Origin: Paraburkholderia panacisoli
GTDB lineage: Bacteria > Pseudomonadota > Gammaproteobacteria > Burkholderiales > Burkholderiaceae
Direction: 5' to 3'
Assembly (NCBI RefSeq): GCF_008369935.1
Contig: NZ_VTUZ01000002.1
Location: forward strand, 248,001-312,000
DNA: 64,000 nucleotides
Made by a program: the position numbers and the translations under genes. The notes under the pieces were generated by a model that was given only the letters and a program-made list of their open reading frames with translations, searched no databases and was not told the DNA's origin. This document shows, piece after piece, positions 49,293 through 59,333 of the stretch. Each line of letters starts with the position of its first letter. Positions within the stretch are counted from its first letter, which is position 1.

Positions 49293-49311
49293 TATAATCG
49301 AACGACCGTTC
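49293..49311 (+). promoter_or_regulatory. Promoter with TetR-like inverted repeat upstream of the nitronate monooxygenase gene
   Basis: TATAAT at 49293-49298 runs directly into GAACGACCGTTC (49300-49311), half-sites GAACG and CGTTC separated by two bases, as in many TetR-family operators. No TetR gene is adjacent. The gap 49141-49467 otherwise holds no gene; the dehalogenase promoter on the other strand was not located. Confidence 0.4.
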
Positions 49312-49467
49312 TTTAATTTTCGAGCGGCCTTGCCCGATGCGTGCGGAGATCGTCGCGGCAGCGTGAACCAGTCCGCTGCGACACGCCGCATCCCATGTGC
49401 CGCTAAACTCACCCAACGCCGGGCGCCCAACCTCGCACCGGTTCGCTCAAATCAGGAGACTCGCACC

Positions 49468-50439
49468 ATGGCATTGCCCGCCGTCCTGCAAAACCTTGCG
49501 CTGCCCGTCGTCGCTTCGCCGATGTTCATCGTCAGCTATCCGGAACTCGTGCTGGCCCAATGCAAGGCCGGCATCGTCGGCTCGTTCCCCGCGCTGAATG
49601 CCCGCCCCGCCGAGCTGCTCGACGAATGGCTCACGCAGATCCAGACGCAACTCGCCGAGCACACGGCGGCCAACCCCGCTGCGATCGTCGGGCCGATCGC
49701 CGTCAACCAGATCGTCCATCAGTCCAACACACGGCTCGAACAGGATGTGCGTGTGTGCGTCGAACACAAGGTGCCGATCTTCATCACGAGCCTGCGCGCG
49801 CCCGCACGCGAGATCGTCGATGCCGTGCATAGCTACGGCGGCATCGTGCTGCACGACGTGATCAATCTGCGTCACGCGCAGAAGGCGCTGGACGCCGGCG
49901 TCGACGGCCTGATTCTGGTGGCGTCGGGCGCGGGCGGCCATGCGGGCACGACCTCGCCGTTCGCGCTGGTCGGCGAAGTACGGCGCATCTTCGACGGCCC
50001 GATCGTGCTGTCCGGCTCGATTGCCAACGGCGGCTCGATCCTCGCGGCCCAGGCGATGGGCGCGGACCTCGCCTACATGGGCACGCGCTTCATCGCAACC
50101 CGGGAAGCGCACGCGGTCGACAGCTACAAGCAGGCGATCGTCAATTCAACGGCGTCGGACATCATCTATACGAATCTGTTTACCGGCGTGCATGGCAACT
50201 ACATCCGCGAAAGCATTCTGAACGCGGGGCTGGACCCGGACGCGCTGCCTGAGTCGGACAAGAGCAAGATGAACTTCGGCAGCGACAAGGCGAAGGCATG
50301 GAAAGACATCTGGGGCGCAGGCCAGGGCGTCGGCCTGATGGACGATGTGCCGAGCGTCAGCGAACTGGTGCAGCGTTTGTCGAAGGAATATGAGGACGCG
50401 AAGGCGCGGCTGGGGATTGCGCGCCCGGCTTCGCGCTAA
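49468..50439 (+). CDS. Nitronate monooxygenase
   Basis: 323 residues from the ATG at 49468, with AGGAGACTCGCACC upstream as ribosome binding site. FMN-binding TIM-barrel protein with the 2-nitropropane dioxygenase features LPVVASPMFIVS, GPIAVNQIVHQSN and the FMN-loop GAGGHAGTTSPFALV (putative base H158). It oxidises alkyl nitronates, such as propionate-3-nitronate, to nitrite and carbonyl products, a detoxification reaction. The C-terminal region KSKMNFGSDKAKAWKDIWGAGQGVG is conserved in the class. Divergent from the dehalogenase gene. Confidence 0.92.
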   Translation: MALPAVLQNLALPVVASPMFIVSYPELVLAQCKAGIVGSFPALNARPAELLDEWLTQIQTQLAEHTAANPAAIVGPIAVNQIVHQSNTRLEQDVRVCVEHKVPIFITSLRAPAREIVDAVHSYGGIVLHDVINLRHAQKALDAGVDGLILVASGAGGHAGTTSPFALVGEVRRIFDGPIVLSGSIANGGSILAAQAMGADLAYMGTRFIATREAHAVDSYKQAIVNSTASDIIYTNLFTGVHGNYIRESILNAGLDPDALPESDKSKMNFGSDKAKAWKDIWGAGQGVGLMDDVPSVSELVQRLSKEYEDAKARLGIARPASR

Positions 50440-50543
50440 CGCGCGGACTCAAGCAGCGCGCGCTGGCGCTCCGTTGCTGCGGCTCGCCCAATGCCGGGCC
50501 GCAGCGCATGCCGTGCATCCGCTGTAAGCGGTGCACTGCGCGC

Positions 50544-53500
50544 CTACATGTTGCGGCGGTACTGTCCACCCACCTCGAACAACGCGTGGGTGATCTGCCC
50601 GAGCGAGCACTCACGCACCACGTCCATCAACACCGCGAACACGTTGTCATCGTCGATCACCGCGCGCTTCAGACGTTCGAGCGCCCCCGGCGCCGCTTCG
50701 CGATGCCGGGCCTGGAAAGCGCGCAGACGTCGCAACTGGCTCTGTTTTTCAGCATCGGTGGAGCGGGCCAGCACGATCGGCTGTGGCGCTTCATGCGGAT
50801 GCGCGCTCAAGAACGTGTTCACGCCGACGATCGGATACGAACCGTCATGCTTGCGATGCTCGTACAGCATCGACTCGTCCTGGATGCGCCCGCGCTGGTA
50901 ACCGGTCTCCATCGCGCCAAGCACGCCGCCGCGCTCAGTCAACCGGTCGAATTCGGCGAGCACCGCCTCCTCCACCAGATCGGTCAGTTCGTCGATCACA
51001 AAGCTGCCCTGGTTCGGATTCTGGTTCTTCGCGAGTCCCCATTCGCGGTTGATGATCAACTGGATCGCCACCGCGCGGCGCACCGAATCCTCGGTCGGCG
51101 TGGTGATCGCTTCGTCGAAGGCATTGGTGTGCAGCGAATTGCAGTTGTCGTAGATCGCGATCAGCGCCTGCAGCGTGGTGCGGATATCGTTGAAGTCGAT
51201 CTCCTGCGCGTGCAGGCTGCGGCCCGAAGTCTGCACGTGATACTTGAGCTTCTGGCTGCGCTCGTTCGCGCCGTATCGCTCGCGCATCGCGACCGCCCAG
51301 ACGCGTCGCGCAACGCGGCCCAGCACCGTGTACTCGGGGTCCATGCCGTTCGAAAAGAAGAACGACAGATTCGGCGCGAAGTCGTCGATCGACATGCCGC
51401 GCGCCAGATAGGCCTCGACGTAGGTGAAGCCGTTGGCCAGCGTGTAGGCGAGTTGCGAAATCGGATTCGCGCCGGCCTCCGCGATGTGATAGCCGGAGAT
51501 GGACACCGAATAGAAATTACGCACGCCGTGCTCGACGAAATACGCCTGAATATCGCCCATCACTTTCAGGCTGAACTCGGTAGAAAAAATGCAGGTGTTC
51601 TGGCCTTGGTCCTCCTTCAGGATATCGGCCTGCACGGTGCCGCGCACGTTCTCCAATGCCGCGCGGCGGGTCGCCGCGAGTTCGTCGTCCGTGAGCGGGC
51701 GGCCTTGTTGCGCTTCCATGCGCGCGATCTGCTGATCGATGGCGACGTTGAAGAACATCGCGAGGATGGTCGGCGCGGGGCCATTGATCGTCATCGAGAC
51801 CGAGGTTTGCGGCGAGCACAGGTCGAAGCCGTCGTACAGCGCTTTCATGTCGTCGAGCGTCGCGACCGACACGCCCGAATTGCCCACCTTGCCGTAGATG
51901 TCCGGACGCTCGTGCGGTTCTTCGCCGTATAGCGTGACAGAGTCGAACGCGGTCGAAAGGCGTTTGGCCGGCATGCCCTCGGAGAGCAGTTTGAAGCGGC
52001 GGTTGGTGCGTTGCGGATCGCCTTCGCCGGCGAACATGCGGGTGGGGTCTTCGTTCTCGCGGCGGAATGGGAACACGCCGGCGGTGAAAGGGAAGTAGCC
52101 CGGCAGATTGTCGAGCATCAGCCAGCGCAGGATTTCGCCGTGGTCGACGAACTTCGGCAACGCGACCTTGCGGACTTCGGAGCCGGAGAGCGTCGTCACG
52201 GTGAGCGCGGTGCGAAGTTCGCGGTCGCGAATGCGGACGACGTGTTCGGCACCGGAATAGGCGGCCACGGTCTGCGGCCAGGTGTCGAGGAGTTTGCGCT
52301 CGCGCTCACCTAGCGCGGCGGTGCGGTGGGCGATCAGGGTGTCGAGGGGGACTGGAGCGTGGTGGGTCGCAGCAGTGACGCTCGCCTCCTCGAGCATGCG
52401 GCGCGCCTCGATCAGTTGCCAACGCTCGCGCGCGATGCGCGCTTGCGCTTCGGCTCGCTCGCGGTAAACGTGAACCGTCTGCGCAATGTCGGCCAGATAG
52501 CGCACGCGCGCCGGCGGCACGATCGCGTTGCGGCCGCTCGAAAAGCGCAGACCGTCAGGCGCCGCCAGATGCCCGCCGCCGGAGCGCAGCCCATACGCGC
52601 GCAGGGCGTCGGCGATCTGCCGATACAACGCGGTCACGCCGTCGTCGTTGAAGCGCGAAGCGATCGTGCCGAACACCGGCATCTCCTCGGGCGACTTCGC
52701 GAAGTCGGCGCGATTACGCTGCACCTGCTTGGCGACGTCGCGCAATGCGTCCGGCGCACCTTTGCGATCGAACTTGTTGATCGCGACGAAGCCGGCAAAG
52801 TCGAGCATGTCGATCTTCTCCAGCTGGCTCGCCGCGCCGAACTCGGGCGTCATCACGTACAACGATGCGTCGACGAAGGGCACGATCGCCGCATCGCCCT
52901 GCCCGATTCCGGATGTCTCGACGATGATCAGATCGAAGCCCGCCGCTTTGCACAGCATCAACGCGTCGGGCAGCGCGTCGGAGAGTTCGCTCGACGCTTC
53001 GCGCGTCGCCATCGAACGCATGTAGACGCGCGCGCCGTTGCCCCAGTCGCCGATCGCGTTCATGCGGATGCGGTCGCCCAGAAGCGCGCCACCCGACTTG
53101 CGGCGCGACGGATCAATGGCCAGCACGGCGATGGTGAGCGCGTCGCCATAATCGAGCCGGAAACGGCGGATCAGCTCGTCGGTGAGCGACGATTTGCCGG
53201 CGCCGCCCGTGCCGGTGATGCCGAGGACGGGAATCGCGGCGGCTTTGGCGAGGGCTGACAGTGTTGCGCGGCCGGTGGGATCGACGGCGTTCGCTTCGAA
53301 GGCGCTGATCAGTTGCGCGAGGCGGCGGAAGGTGGGGGATGCGGGGTCGGACGGGTTGGCGGTGTTCTCCGTGCTCACGGTGCGATTAGCATCCGCGCCG
53401 CGGCTCGTCGCGTCGGGCGCATCGCCCACTTGGCCCGCTTCCCCAGCGGAACTACCCGCGCCTGCCACCTGCTCGTCGCCACGTTTCGCACCGCGCGCTT

Positions 53501-54044
53501 CGAACCGCGGCAGCCGCCGCGCCGACAGATCCGCGACCCACTCCTCGACCGCCGACTGCCCCGCGTCCATCGCCGCGCGCGCGCCTGGCGCGCAGCGCCC
53601 GATCATGTCGTCGATCATCCCTTGCAGCCCGAGCCGCTGGCCGTCGTGCGGCGAATAGATCTTTTCGACGCCATAGCGCTCAAGCTCGGCGATCTCTTCG
53701 GGGACGATCACCCCGCCGCCGCCGCCGAACACCTTGATGCGCTCGCCGCCGCGCGCGCGCAGCAAGTCGACCAGATAGCGGAAGTATTCGTTGTGACCGC
53801 CCTGGTAGCTGGACACGGCGACGCCGTCGGCGTCCTCGTGCAGCGCGGCGTTGGCAACTTCAGCGACGGAGCGGTTGTGGCCAAGGTGGATCACCTCTAC
53901 GCCGCTCGACTGCAGGATGCGCCGCATGATGTTGATCGACGCATCGTGGCCGTCGAACAACGCGGCGGCGGTGACAAAGCGCAGGCGCCGGCCCGCGGGC
54001 AGCTTCTGGCCGCCCGCGCGCTGCGGCGTGGACAGATCGGTCAT
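50544..54044 (-). CDS. icmF: Fused isobutyryl-CoA mutase (IcmF)
   Basis: 1166 residues in three parts. Cobalamin-binding domain at 20-150 ([12 protein letters not shown], lower-ligand H33). G-protein chaperone at about 240-510 (Walker [13 protein letters not shown] 275-286, NKFD 423-426), which gates cofactor loading and uses GTP. Mutase (alpha) domain at about 600-1166. The substrate-deciding pair is F671 (RMFAGEG) and Q815 (GQNTC), 144 residues apart as in Cupriavidus IcmF (F598/Q742), indicating isobutyryl/n-butyryl-CoA specificity. The linker between residues ~165 and 245 is Gly/Ala/Asn-rich and about 70 residues longer than in that reference. It interconverts isobutyryl-CoA and n-butyryl-CoA with adenosylcobalamin. 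It stands alone. Confidence 0.94.
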   Translation of the reverse strand: MTDLSTPQRAGGQKLPAGRRLRFVTAAALFDGHDASINIMRRILQSSGVEVIHLGHNRSVAEVANAALHEDADGVAVSSYQGGHNEYFRYLVDLLRARGGERIKVFGGGGGVIVPEEIAELERYGVEKIYSPHDGQRLGLQGMIDDMIGRCAPGARAAMDAGQSAVEEWVADLSARRLPRFEARGAKRGDEQVAGAGSSAGEAGQVGDAPDATSRGADANRTVSTENTANPSDPASPTFRRLAQLISAFEANAVDPTGRATLSALAKAAAIPVLGITGTGGAGKSSLTDELIRRFRLDYGDALTIAVLAIDPSRRKSGGALLGDRIRMNAIGDWGNGARVYMRSMATREASSELSDALPDALMLCKAAGFDLIIVETSGIGQGDAAIVPFVDASLYVMTPEFGAASQLEKIDMLDFAGFVAINKFDRKGAPDALRDVAKQVQRNRADFAKSPEEMPVFGTIASRFNDDGVTALYRQIADALRAYGLRSGGGHLAAPDGLRFSSGRNAIVPPARVRYLADIAQTVHVYRERAEAQARIARERWQLIEARRMLEEASVTAATHHAPVPLDTLIAHRTAALGERERKLLDTWPQTVAAYSGAEHVVRIRDRELRTALTVTTLSGSEVRKVALPKFVDHGEILRWLMLDNLPGYFPFTAGVFPFRRENEDPTRMFAGEGDPQRTNRRFKLLSEGMPAKRLSTAFDSVTLYGEEPHERPDIYGKVGNSGVSVATLDDMKALYDGFDLCSPQTSVSMTINGPAPTILAMFFNVAIDQQIARMEAQQGRPLTDDELAATRRAALENVRGTVQADILKEDQGQNTCIFSTEFSLKVMGDIQAYFVEHGVRNFYSVSISGYHIAEAGANPISQLAYTLANGFTYVEAYLARGMSIDDFAPNLSFFFSNGMDPEYTVLGRVARRVWAVAMRERYGANERSQKLKYHVQTSGRSLHAQEIDFNDIRTTLQALIAIYDNCNSLHTNAFDEAITTPTEDSVRRAVAIQLIINREWGLAKNQNPNQGSFVIDELTDLVEEAVLAEFDRLTERGGVLGAMETGYQRGRIQDESMLYEHRKHDGSYPIVGVNTFLSAHPHEAPQPIVLARSTDAEKQSQLRRLRAFQARHREAAPGALERLKRAVIDDDNVFAVLMDVVRECSLGQITHALFEVGGQYRRNM

Positions 54045-54246
54045 GTCTCCCCCAGATCGTTACGCGTATGGGTGCTGGCAACCAGTATAGCGAAATGGGT
54101 CGCGGCGCCCCGGCCGGTCTAGCGGCGCGTTGGGACGCGGTGGTGCGTTGGCTGACGTGCGCCCGGCGCTAGTCCACACCGCCCGCCCATCAAGCTTGGC
54201 TCGAGCGCGCGAGCAACCCGGCCGGCCGCGAACTCCGACGCCCTGG

Positions 54247-55179
54247 CTAACGCCCCGCCAACGCCCTGATCTGCTCCAGCGACGGCCACAGCGATTCGTT
54301 CGAGAACCGCTCAGCCAGAAAGTCGACGAATGAGCGCACTTTGGCCGACAGATGCCGCCGGCTCGCGTAAACCACATGAATCGGCAATTCACGCGGCGGC
54401 ACTTCGTCGACGAGCAGCGGCACGAGACGCCCCGCGGCCAGGTCGTCGCCGATCACCTCGGTGCCCAGCATCGCGATCCCCGCGCCTTGCAGCACGATCA
54501 CGCGCTGCGCTTCGAGATGGTTGACGATCAGATTGCCCGACAGACGCACGCGCGGCGACGCGTCGCCGGGCGCGATTTCGAGCGCCGACACGCCCGCGTA
54601 CTGCAAGTAGTTGTGGTTAGCGAGATCGGCGACGCTCTTCGGCGTGCCGTGTCGCCGCAGATAGGCGGGCGACGCGCACAGGACGAGGTGAGCGGTCGCG
54701 ATCTGCCGCGCGATCAGCGACGACGATTTCAAACCGCTCGGCGAAGCCCGGATCGCGACGTCGAAGCCTTCGTCGATCAGTTCGACCACGCGGTCGGACA
54801 AGGTCATGTCGACGACGACTTGCGGATACTGTGCGGCATAGTCCGCCACCGCGGCCATCACGTGGCTCAAGCCGAACGCCGACAACGACGACACCCGCAA
54901 GCGCCCTTGCGGCACGACGCTGGCCGCGCCGACGGCCTGCTCGGCTTCCTCGAGTTCGGTCAGCACCTGGCTCAGCCGTTCGTAGTATTCGCGGCCCGCC
55001 TCGGTCGGCGCGACGCGCCGCGTGGTGCGGTTCAGCAGGCGCGCGCCGAGCTGCTGTTCGAGGTGCATCACATGCTTGCTCGCCATCGCCGCCGACATCT
55101 CCATCCGCTCGGCCGCGCCGACGAAGCTGCCGACTTCGACCACATGGCGGAACACTTTCATGCTGACGAGGGTATCCAT
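54247..55179 (-). CDS. LysR family transcriptional regulator
   Basis: 310 residues. N-terminal winged helix (MKVFRHVVEVGSFVGAAERMEMSAAMASKHVMHLEQQLGARLLNRTTRRV, about 7-56) and a C-terminal periplasmic-binding-protein-like effector domain (from about 90). It is on the same strand as the porin gene upstream and separated from icmF by ~200 bases. LysR regulators usually control a divergent gene; here the region upstream of its start leads into the porin terminator, so its target is not obvious. Confidence 0.88.
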   Translation of the reverse strand: MDTLVSMKVFRHVVEVGSFVGAAERMEMSAAMASKHVMHLEQQLGARLLNRTTRRVAPTEAGREYYERLSQVLTELEEAEQAVGAASVVPQGRLRVSSLSAFGLSHVMAAVADYAAQYPQVVVDMTLSDRVVELIDEGFDVAIRASPSGLKSSSLIARQIATAHLVLCASPAYLRRHGTPKSVADLANHNYLQYAGVSALEIAPGDASPRVRLSGNLIVNHLEAQRVIVLQGAGIAMLGTEVIGDDLAAGRLVPLLVDEVPPRELPIHVVYASRRHLSAKVRSFVDFLAERFSNESLWPSLEQIRALAGR

Positions 55180-55272
55180 CTCAATCGCTCGCTTCAGGAA
55201 TCAATCGGGGTCATTTTGCCGGGTTTATTAAAAGATGGTCGGCAAACTCGTGCGATGTGAAGGCCAGAAGCG

Positions 55273-55307
55273 GCAAAGCCCGCCTTCGGAAGGAAGGCGG
55301 GCTTTGC
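55273..55307 (-). terminator. Hairpin terminator downstream of the porin gene
   Basis: A perfect 14-base stem, GCAAAGCCCGCCTT/AAGGCGGGCTTTGC, with a short loop. The U-tract on the minus strand is short (GGGCTTTGCC), so efficiency is uncertain. It lies between the porin stop (55419) and the LysR start (55179). Confidence 0.65.
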
Positions 55308-55418
55308 TGTCGATGCTGCTGTCTGTGGCGATTTGCTGTGGCGTGCGCTTGTCCGGGCTGGCGGCGCCCATCATCGCCGTTAAGAGCAGGCCCCGCCCCA
55401 GCAGCCTCGAGACGCCGC

Positions 55419-56504
55419 TTAGAACTTCGCGCGCAAGCCAGCGCCGTACGTGTTACCGCTCGACTGACCGGTGATGTGGTCGTACAGGTAAGCCGCGTAC
55501 ACGTCCGTGCGCTTGGACAGCGGGTAGTCGTAGCCGATCGCGGCCGTCTGACGGGTCTGGTTGGAACCGCCGCCGTTACGCGAATACGCGTACGACGCCA
55601 TCACCGAGCCCGGGCCGAACGGCACCGTGACGCCGCCTTGTCCCGTGTTCACATGCCAGCTCGTGACCTGCTGGTTGTTGTACGTGTACATGTACTGGCC
55701 GTAGAACTTCACGAACTTCAGGTCGTACGACACACCGGCTTGCGCGACGCTCTGGCTGCGCAGCCCAGGAACGCCCGACGTTTCGAAGCTGCCGAGGTCG
55801 CCCGGCACGTTGTTGAAGTTCACGTACTGGTAGACCGCGGTCGCGGCGAACGGGCCGTGGAAGTACAGCACCTGGCCGCTCCATTTCTTCGCGCCATTCT
55901 GCGTCGTGTTGCCGAGCGCGTACATCGCGGTGGCCGACAGGCCGCTGAAGTTCGGCGATGAATACGACACCGCGTTGTTCCAGCCCGAGTCGCCGGTCAC
56001 GCCCTGATCGGTCGTGTAGGTCGGGAACGTGCCGAGGCCGAGGTACGTGTGGTACACCATCGGCGAGAACACGTACGAGTCGATGAACGGGTTGAACAGA
56101 ATCGTCGACACGAACAGCGGCGTGGTCAGGCGGCCGGCCGTCACCGTACCGTACGGCGATTCGATACCGACGTACGCGTTGCGCGAGAACGTCGTGTCGC
56201 CCGTGAAGCGGCCGTACTGGCCGTTCTGTGCGCGGAAGAAGCCTTCCAGCGTGAAGATCGCCTTATAGCCGTTGCCCAGATCCTCAGACCCCTTCATACC
56301 CCAGTACGACGTCGACATGCCCCCGCCGGACACCACCACAGCGGTCTTCCCCCCAGGGAATTTCTGCGAACCGACCCATTCGTCGACCTGGCCGTAAAGT
56401 TGCACGCTCGATTGCGCAAAAGCAGACGATGCACTGGCCAGCAAAGCGGCACACGCGGTTGCCTTGAGGGTGGTCTTCAGCGCACTGCTGATGCTTGTTT
56501 TCAT
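55419..56504 (-). CDS. Outer-membrane porin (Porin_4 type)
   Basis: 361 residues from the ATG at 56504. Signal peptide (MKTSISSALKTTLKATACAALLASASSAFAQ) is followed by a 16-strand-type barrel beginning SSVQLYGQVDEWVG. Conserved YGRFTGDTTFSRNAYVGIESPYGTVTAGRLTTP and the C-terminal GLRAKF ending in aromatic Phe mark the family. The porins form trimeric channels in the outer membrane. A longer upstream reading exists but the signal peptide fixes the start. Its 5' region (56505-57141, ~640 bases) holds no supported gene. Confidence 0.94.
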   Translation of the reverse strand: MKTSISSALKTTLKATACAALLASASSAFAQSSVQLYGQVDEWVGSQKFPGGKTAVVVSGGGMSTSYWGMKGSEDLGNGYKAIFTLEGFFRAQNGQYGRFTGDTTFSRNAYVGIESPYGTVTAGRLTTPLFVSTILFNPFIDSYVFSPMVYHTYLGLGTFPTYTTDQGVTGDSGWNNAVSYSSPNFSGLSATAMYALGNTTQNGAKKWSGQVLYFHGPFAATAVYQYVNFNNVPGDLGSFETSGVPGLRSQSVAQAGVSYDLKFVKFYGQYMYTYNNQQVTSWHVNTGQGGVTVPFGPGSVMASYAYSRNGGGSNQTRQTAAIGYDYPLSKRTDVYAAYLYDHITGQSSGNTYGAGLRAKF

Positions 56505-57141
56505 GGGTTCTCCAGTCTTTGTCAAAAGGGGTGCGGCTGTGCGAAAGGGGGAGCTCGCGCGAAGCAGTGTTGTCGTCCGTTCGATCATCGAGCCAATCTG
56601 GGCGGGACCATCTTTGCGGACCATTTTTATGAAAAAAAATATTGCTGGTTATTGCGGGTATATCGGTCTGGTTAGTTTTGTCGCTTATCGGCCTGTTATT
56701 GCCCTGATCAGCGGCGTCCTTATGAAACCGACGCCGGCGTCGCGACCGGACGAGCGGCGCGAACACCGCGCCGGCCGGCGCTTACGCACTCAATGACATG
56801 GAAATGACGCGCCGCCGCAGGAAAGCCCCGATTTGACGACGCCAGCGTTTTGCCTGCGAGCGTTATCAAAAAAAGTGTGGCGTCGAAACGTCACATTCGG
56901 CGGGTCGCGGGGGCGCACGCGTTCAAGCGGCGACCGAAGACAGGCAGTTGGGAAACGGAGGCGAGGGTTCGGCAGGAATGCTGAACGAGATTTGGCAGGA
57001 GCAGAGCGTGCGGGGTCGCGTCGTGGCAGGGTTGCCCGCGAGAGAGAAATGCGCGTGTTGCGAACGTCCGCCGGCGGCTACTTGCTCGCCTCTGATCGCT
57101 CGGCAGCGGCCTCGTCAGCCGCTAGTTGCGGCCCGCTACCG
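56505..57141. other. Leader and spacer upstream of the porin gene
   Basis: About 640 bases. AT-rich stretches (for example TTTTTATGAAAAAAAATATTGC near 56625-56645) probably belong to the porin promoter on the minus strand. No supported gene or terminator is seen in the rest. Confidence 0.4.
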
Positions 57142-57690
57142 CTAGTTGCGATAAGGCGAGCCTTCTGGCGGACGCGGGTCGTCGGCCGGGCGCTGCATGG
57201 CGCGCGCCGAGCCGCGTTCTTCGTTGTAGCGCGCGACGTCGGCGCGAATCGAACCGCTGCGCACCGGTGCGTTGGGTGGCGGCCGCGGCACCGTGCGCGA
57301 TTCGGCGCTGACCGGCGTAATGGCGCCCGCGTACTGCATGCGGCCACCGCCATCGCCGGCATAACCGGACGGTCCGGCCACACGCCGCATGCCGGGGCGA
57401 TAGACATTGAAGCCATCGGCATAAGTGACGCCCGCAAATTCACGGCTGCGCTCGGGCATCCGGTCACGCGCGGGTCTTGCGGCAGACGCGCTGTAGTGGT
57501 GGCCGCCGTTGCGCGCTTGCGCAGCGACATGCGAGTGACCGGCTCCGCCAGCGCCATGCGGTAAGCCCGGTCCTTTTGCAAAGGCGAACGAACACAGCGC
57601 AGCGATGACCGCGCCCAACGCCCAGTGCCTAGTTCTCGACAACCCGTCCACCTGGTGACTCTCATGCCCGAAGACTTGCCTGAAGACCAC
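57142..57690 (-). CDS. Putative secreted Gly/His/Pro-rich protein of unknown function
   Basis: 182 residues. After ~20 residues, SRTRHWALGAVIAALCSFAFA looks like a signal peptide, so the true start may be a later TTG (near residue 17, with AGGTGGACGGG upstream) or an upstream ATG. The mature part is rich in Gly, His, Ala, Pro and Arg (GAGGAGHSHVAAQARNGGHH, SYAGDGGGRMQYAG). No family is recognised. Coding status is supported by a continuous frame with GC-rich third positions, but it remains tentative. Confidence 0.5.
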   Translation of the reverse strand: MVFRQVFGHESHQVDGLSRTRHWALGAVIAALCSFAFAKGPGLPHGAGGAGHSHVAAQARNGGHHYSASAARPARDRMPERSREFAGVTYADGFNVYRPGMRRVAGPSGYAGDGGGRMQYAGAITPVSAESRTVPRPPPNAPVRSGSIRADVARYNEERGSARAMQRPADDPRPPEGSPYRN

Positions 57691-58223
57691 CGTTCGAGCT
57701 GCGATGGACTTGTTCTGGGACTGGCAGAGACGCCGCGTTCATGTCGCGACGCGGGTCATCCCGACGGCCTTTGAACCGTAATTTATGGGTGGCGGCAGAG
57801 GGTGTCGAGCCAAAAAGTGTTAGGCCTCCGCCGTGGATGTAACACCTTGTTACTGCGACGTTTTTCTGCGACACAGTCCTTGCGCGCGAGCATCGAAACA
57901 TCCTGCGCGCCGGGCGTTTGCAGGGCTTCGCGGACCTCCTTGCCTATGACGAATCGGCGAATGCCTTGTCGTCTGAATTGTTGAATCGGGATGGACCAAT
58001 CAGAGGCCGTCGCCAATACTGACGTTGAGGCAGCGGCGGCATTCCGCCACCGCCACGGCGCCTTTTGATGCGCAACAATCATTAATCAATTCTGCAAATG
58101 AATTTGCCTATTTAATCGAATTTAAGCAACAATAGTTGTTTCCGATAAACGGCGGCGCCTCCTTCACGCGTGTGTCACGCGTGCGCGCCGCGCTATTGCG
58201 CATCACCGCATCGAGATTCCGAC
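57691..58223. promoter_or_regulatory. AT-rich promoter region of the SBF-like transporter gene
   Basis: About 530 bases without a supported gene. The last ~150 bases are unusually AT-rich and hold two dyads: GCAAAT-GA-ATTTGC (58094-58107, perfect) and AACAA-TAG-TTGTT (58128-58140, perfect). Both lie 85-130 bases before the start at 58224 and are candidate operators. Confidence 0.4.
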
Positions 58224-59252
58224 ATGGCTCGCCCGAAACTGCTTCCCGACAACTTCACCCTGTGCCTCGTCGGCACCGTGGTCCTTGCCAGCCTCCTGCC
58301 AGTTCATGGCCAGGCCGCCGTCGGGTTCAACTGGGTGACCAACGTGGCAGTCGGCCTGCTGTTCTTCCTGCACGGCGCCAAGCTCTCACGCGAAGCGATC
58401 GTTGCGGGCGCGACGCACTGGCGTCTTCATCTGGTTGTACTTCTCAGCACGTTCGCGCTCTTCCCGCTGCTCGGCCTCGCGCTTAAGCCGCTCCTTTCGC
58501 CACTTGTCACGCCGGCGCTCTATGCGGGGGTCCTCTTCCTCTGCACATTGCCGTCGACGGTTCAGTCGTCGATTGCGTTCACGTCCATTGCCAAAGGCAA
58601 CGTGCCGGCCGCCGTATGCAGCGCGTCGGCTTCGAGCCTGCTCGGCATCTTCATCACCCCCGCGCTCGTCAGTCTCGTCGTCACCAATCAGGCCGCCGCC
58701 GGCGGTGCCTCGCCGTGGCACACGGTGGGCAACATCGTGCTGCAACTGCTGGTGCCGTTCGTGGCCGGCCAGCTGCTGCGCCCGCTGATCGGCAAATGGA
58801 TCGAGCATCATCGCGGCGTGCTGAAGTTCGTCGACCAGGGCTCGATCCTGCTGGTGGTGTACGGCGCGTTCAGCGAGGCCGTCACCGAAGGCCTGTGGCA
58901 CCAGATTCCCCTGTCCGCGCTGGGCGGCTTGCTGCTCGTCAGCGTCGTGCTGCTCGCGCTCGCGCTGGCCGTGACGATCTTCGTCAGCAAGCGCCTGGGC
59001 TTTAACCGCGCGGACCAGATCACGATCATCTTCTGCGGTTCGAAGAAAAGCCTCGCTGCCGGCGTGCCGATGGCCAAGGTCATTTTCGCCTCGCATGCGG
59101 TGGGCGCCGTAGTCTTGCCGCTGATGCTGTTCCACCAGATCCAGCTGATGGTGTGCGCGGCGCTCGCGCAACGCTGGGGCGCGCGCGACACCAGCGGCGA
59201 GACCCAGCTCGCGCCGCGCGAGCGGACCGCCGCGGCCGTCGCACGCCGTTGA
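58224..59252 (+). CDS. SBF-like (bile acid:sodium symporter family) membrane transporter
   Basis: 342 residues from the ATG at 58224 (MARPKLLPDNFTLCLVGTVV). About ten hydrophobic segments. Motifs of the SBF-like group are present: LFFLHGAKLSREAI, FLCTLPSTVQSSIAFTSIAKGNVPAAVCSASASSLLGIFITP and FCGSKKSLAAGVPMAKVIF. These proteins probably transport organic anions with Na+ or H+ across the inner membrane; the substrate is unknown. The C-terminus is a short basic tail. It is a single gene followed by a terminator. Confidence 0.9.
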   Translation: MARPKLLPDNFTLCLVGTVVLASLLPVHGQAAVGFNWVTNVAVGLLFFLHGAKLSREAIVAGATHWRLHLVVLLSTFALFPLLGLALKPLLSPLVTPALYAGVLFLCTLPSTVQSSIAFTSIAKGNVPAAVCSASASSLLGIFITPALVSLVVTNQAAAGGASPWHTVGNIVLQLLVPFVAGQLLRPLIGKWIEHHRGVLKFVDQGSILLVVYGAFSEAVTEGLWHQIPLSALGGLLLVSVVLLALALAVTIFVSKRLGFNRADQITIIFCGSKKSLAAGVPMAKVIFASHAVGAVVLPLMLFHQIQLMVCAALAQRWGARDTSGETQLAPRERTAAAVARR

Positions 59253-59309
59253 ATACGCGCGCAATGCAAACAGGACATTCATAAGCGCCTCCCTGAGCGT
59301 CGTTTGAAG

Positions 59310-59333
59310 AAAGCCGCCTTGTGCGGCTTTTTT
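59310..59333 (+). terminator. Rho-independent terminator after the SBF-like transporter gene
   Basis: AAAGCCGC/GCGGCTTT stem with a short CTTGT-type loop and a TTT tail, 58 bases after the stop codon. Confidence 0.85.

Noticed and set aside
50508-51932. Long open frame (474 codons) on the plus strand opposite icmF
   Set aside because: It is antisense to the IcmF mutase domain, its composition (Arg/His/Ala/Val-rich) is that of a high-GC shadow frame, and no family motif is present.
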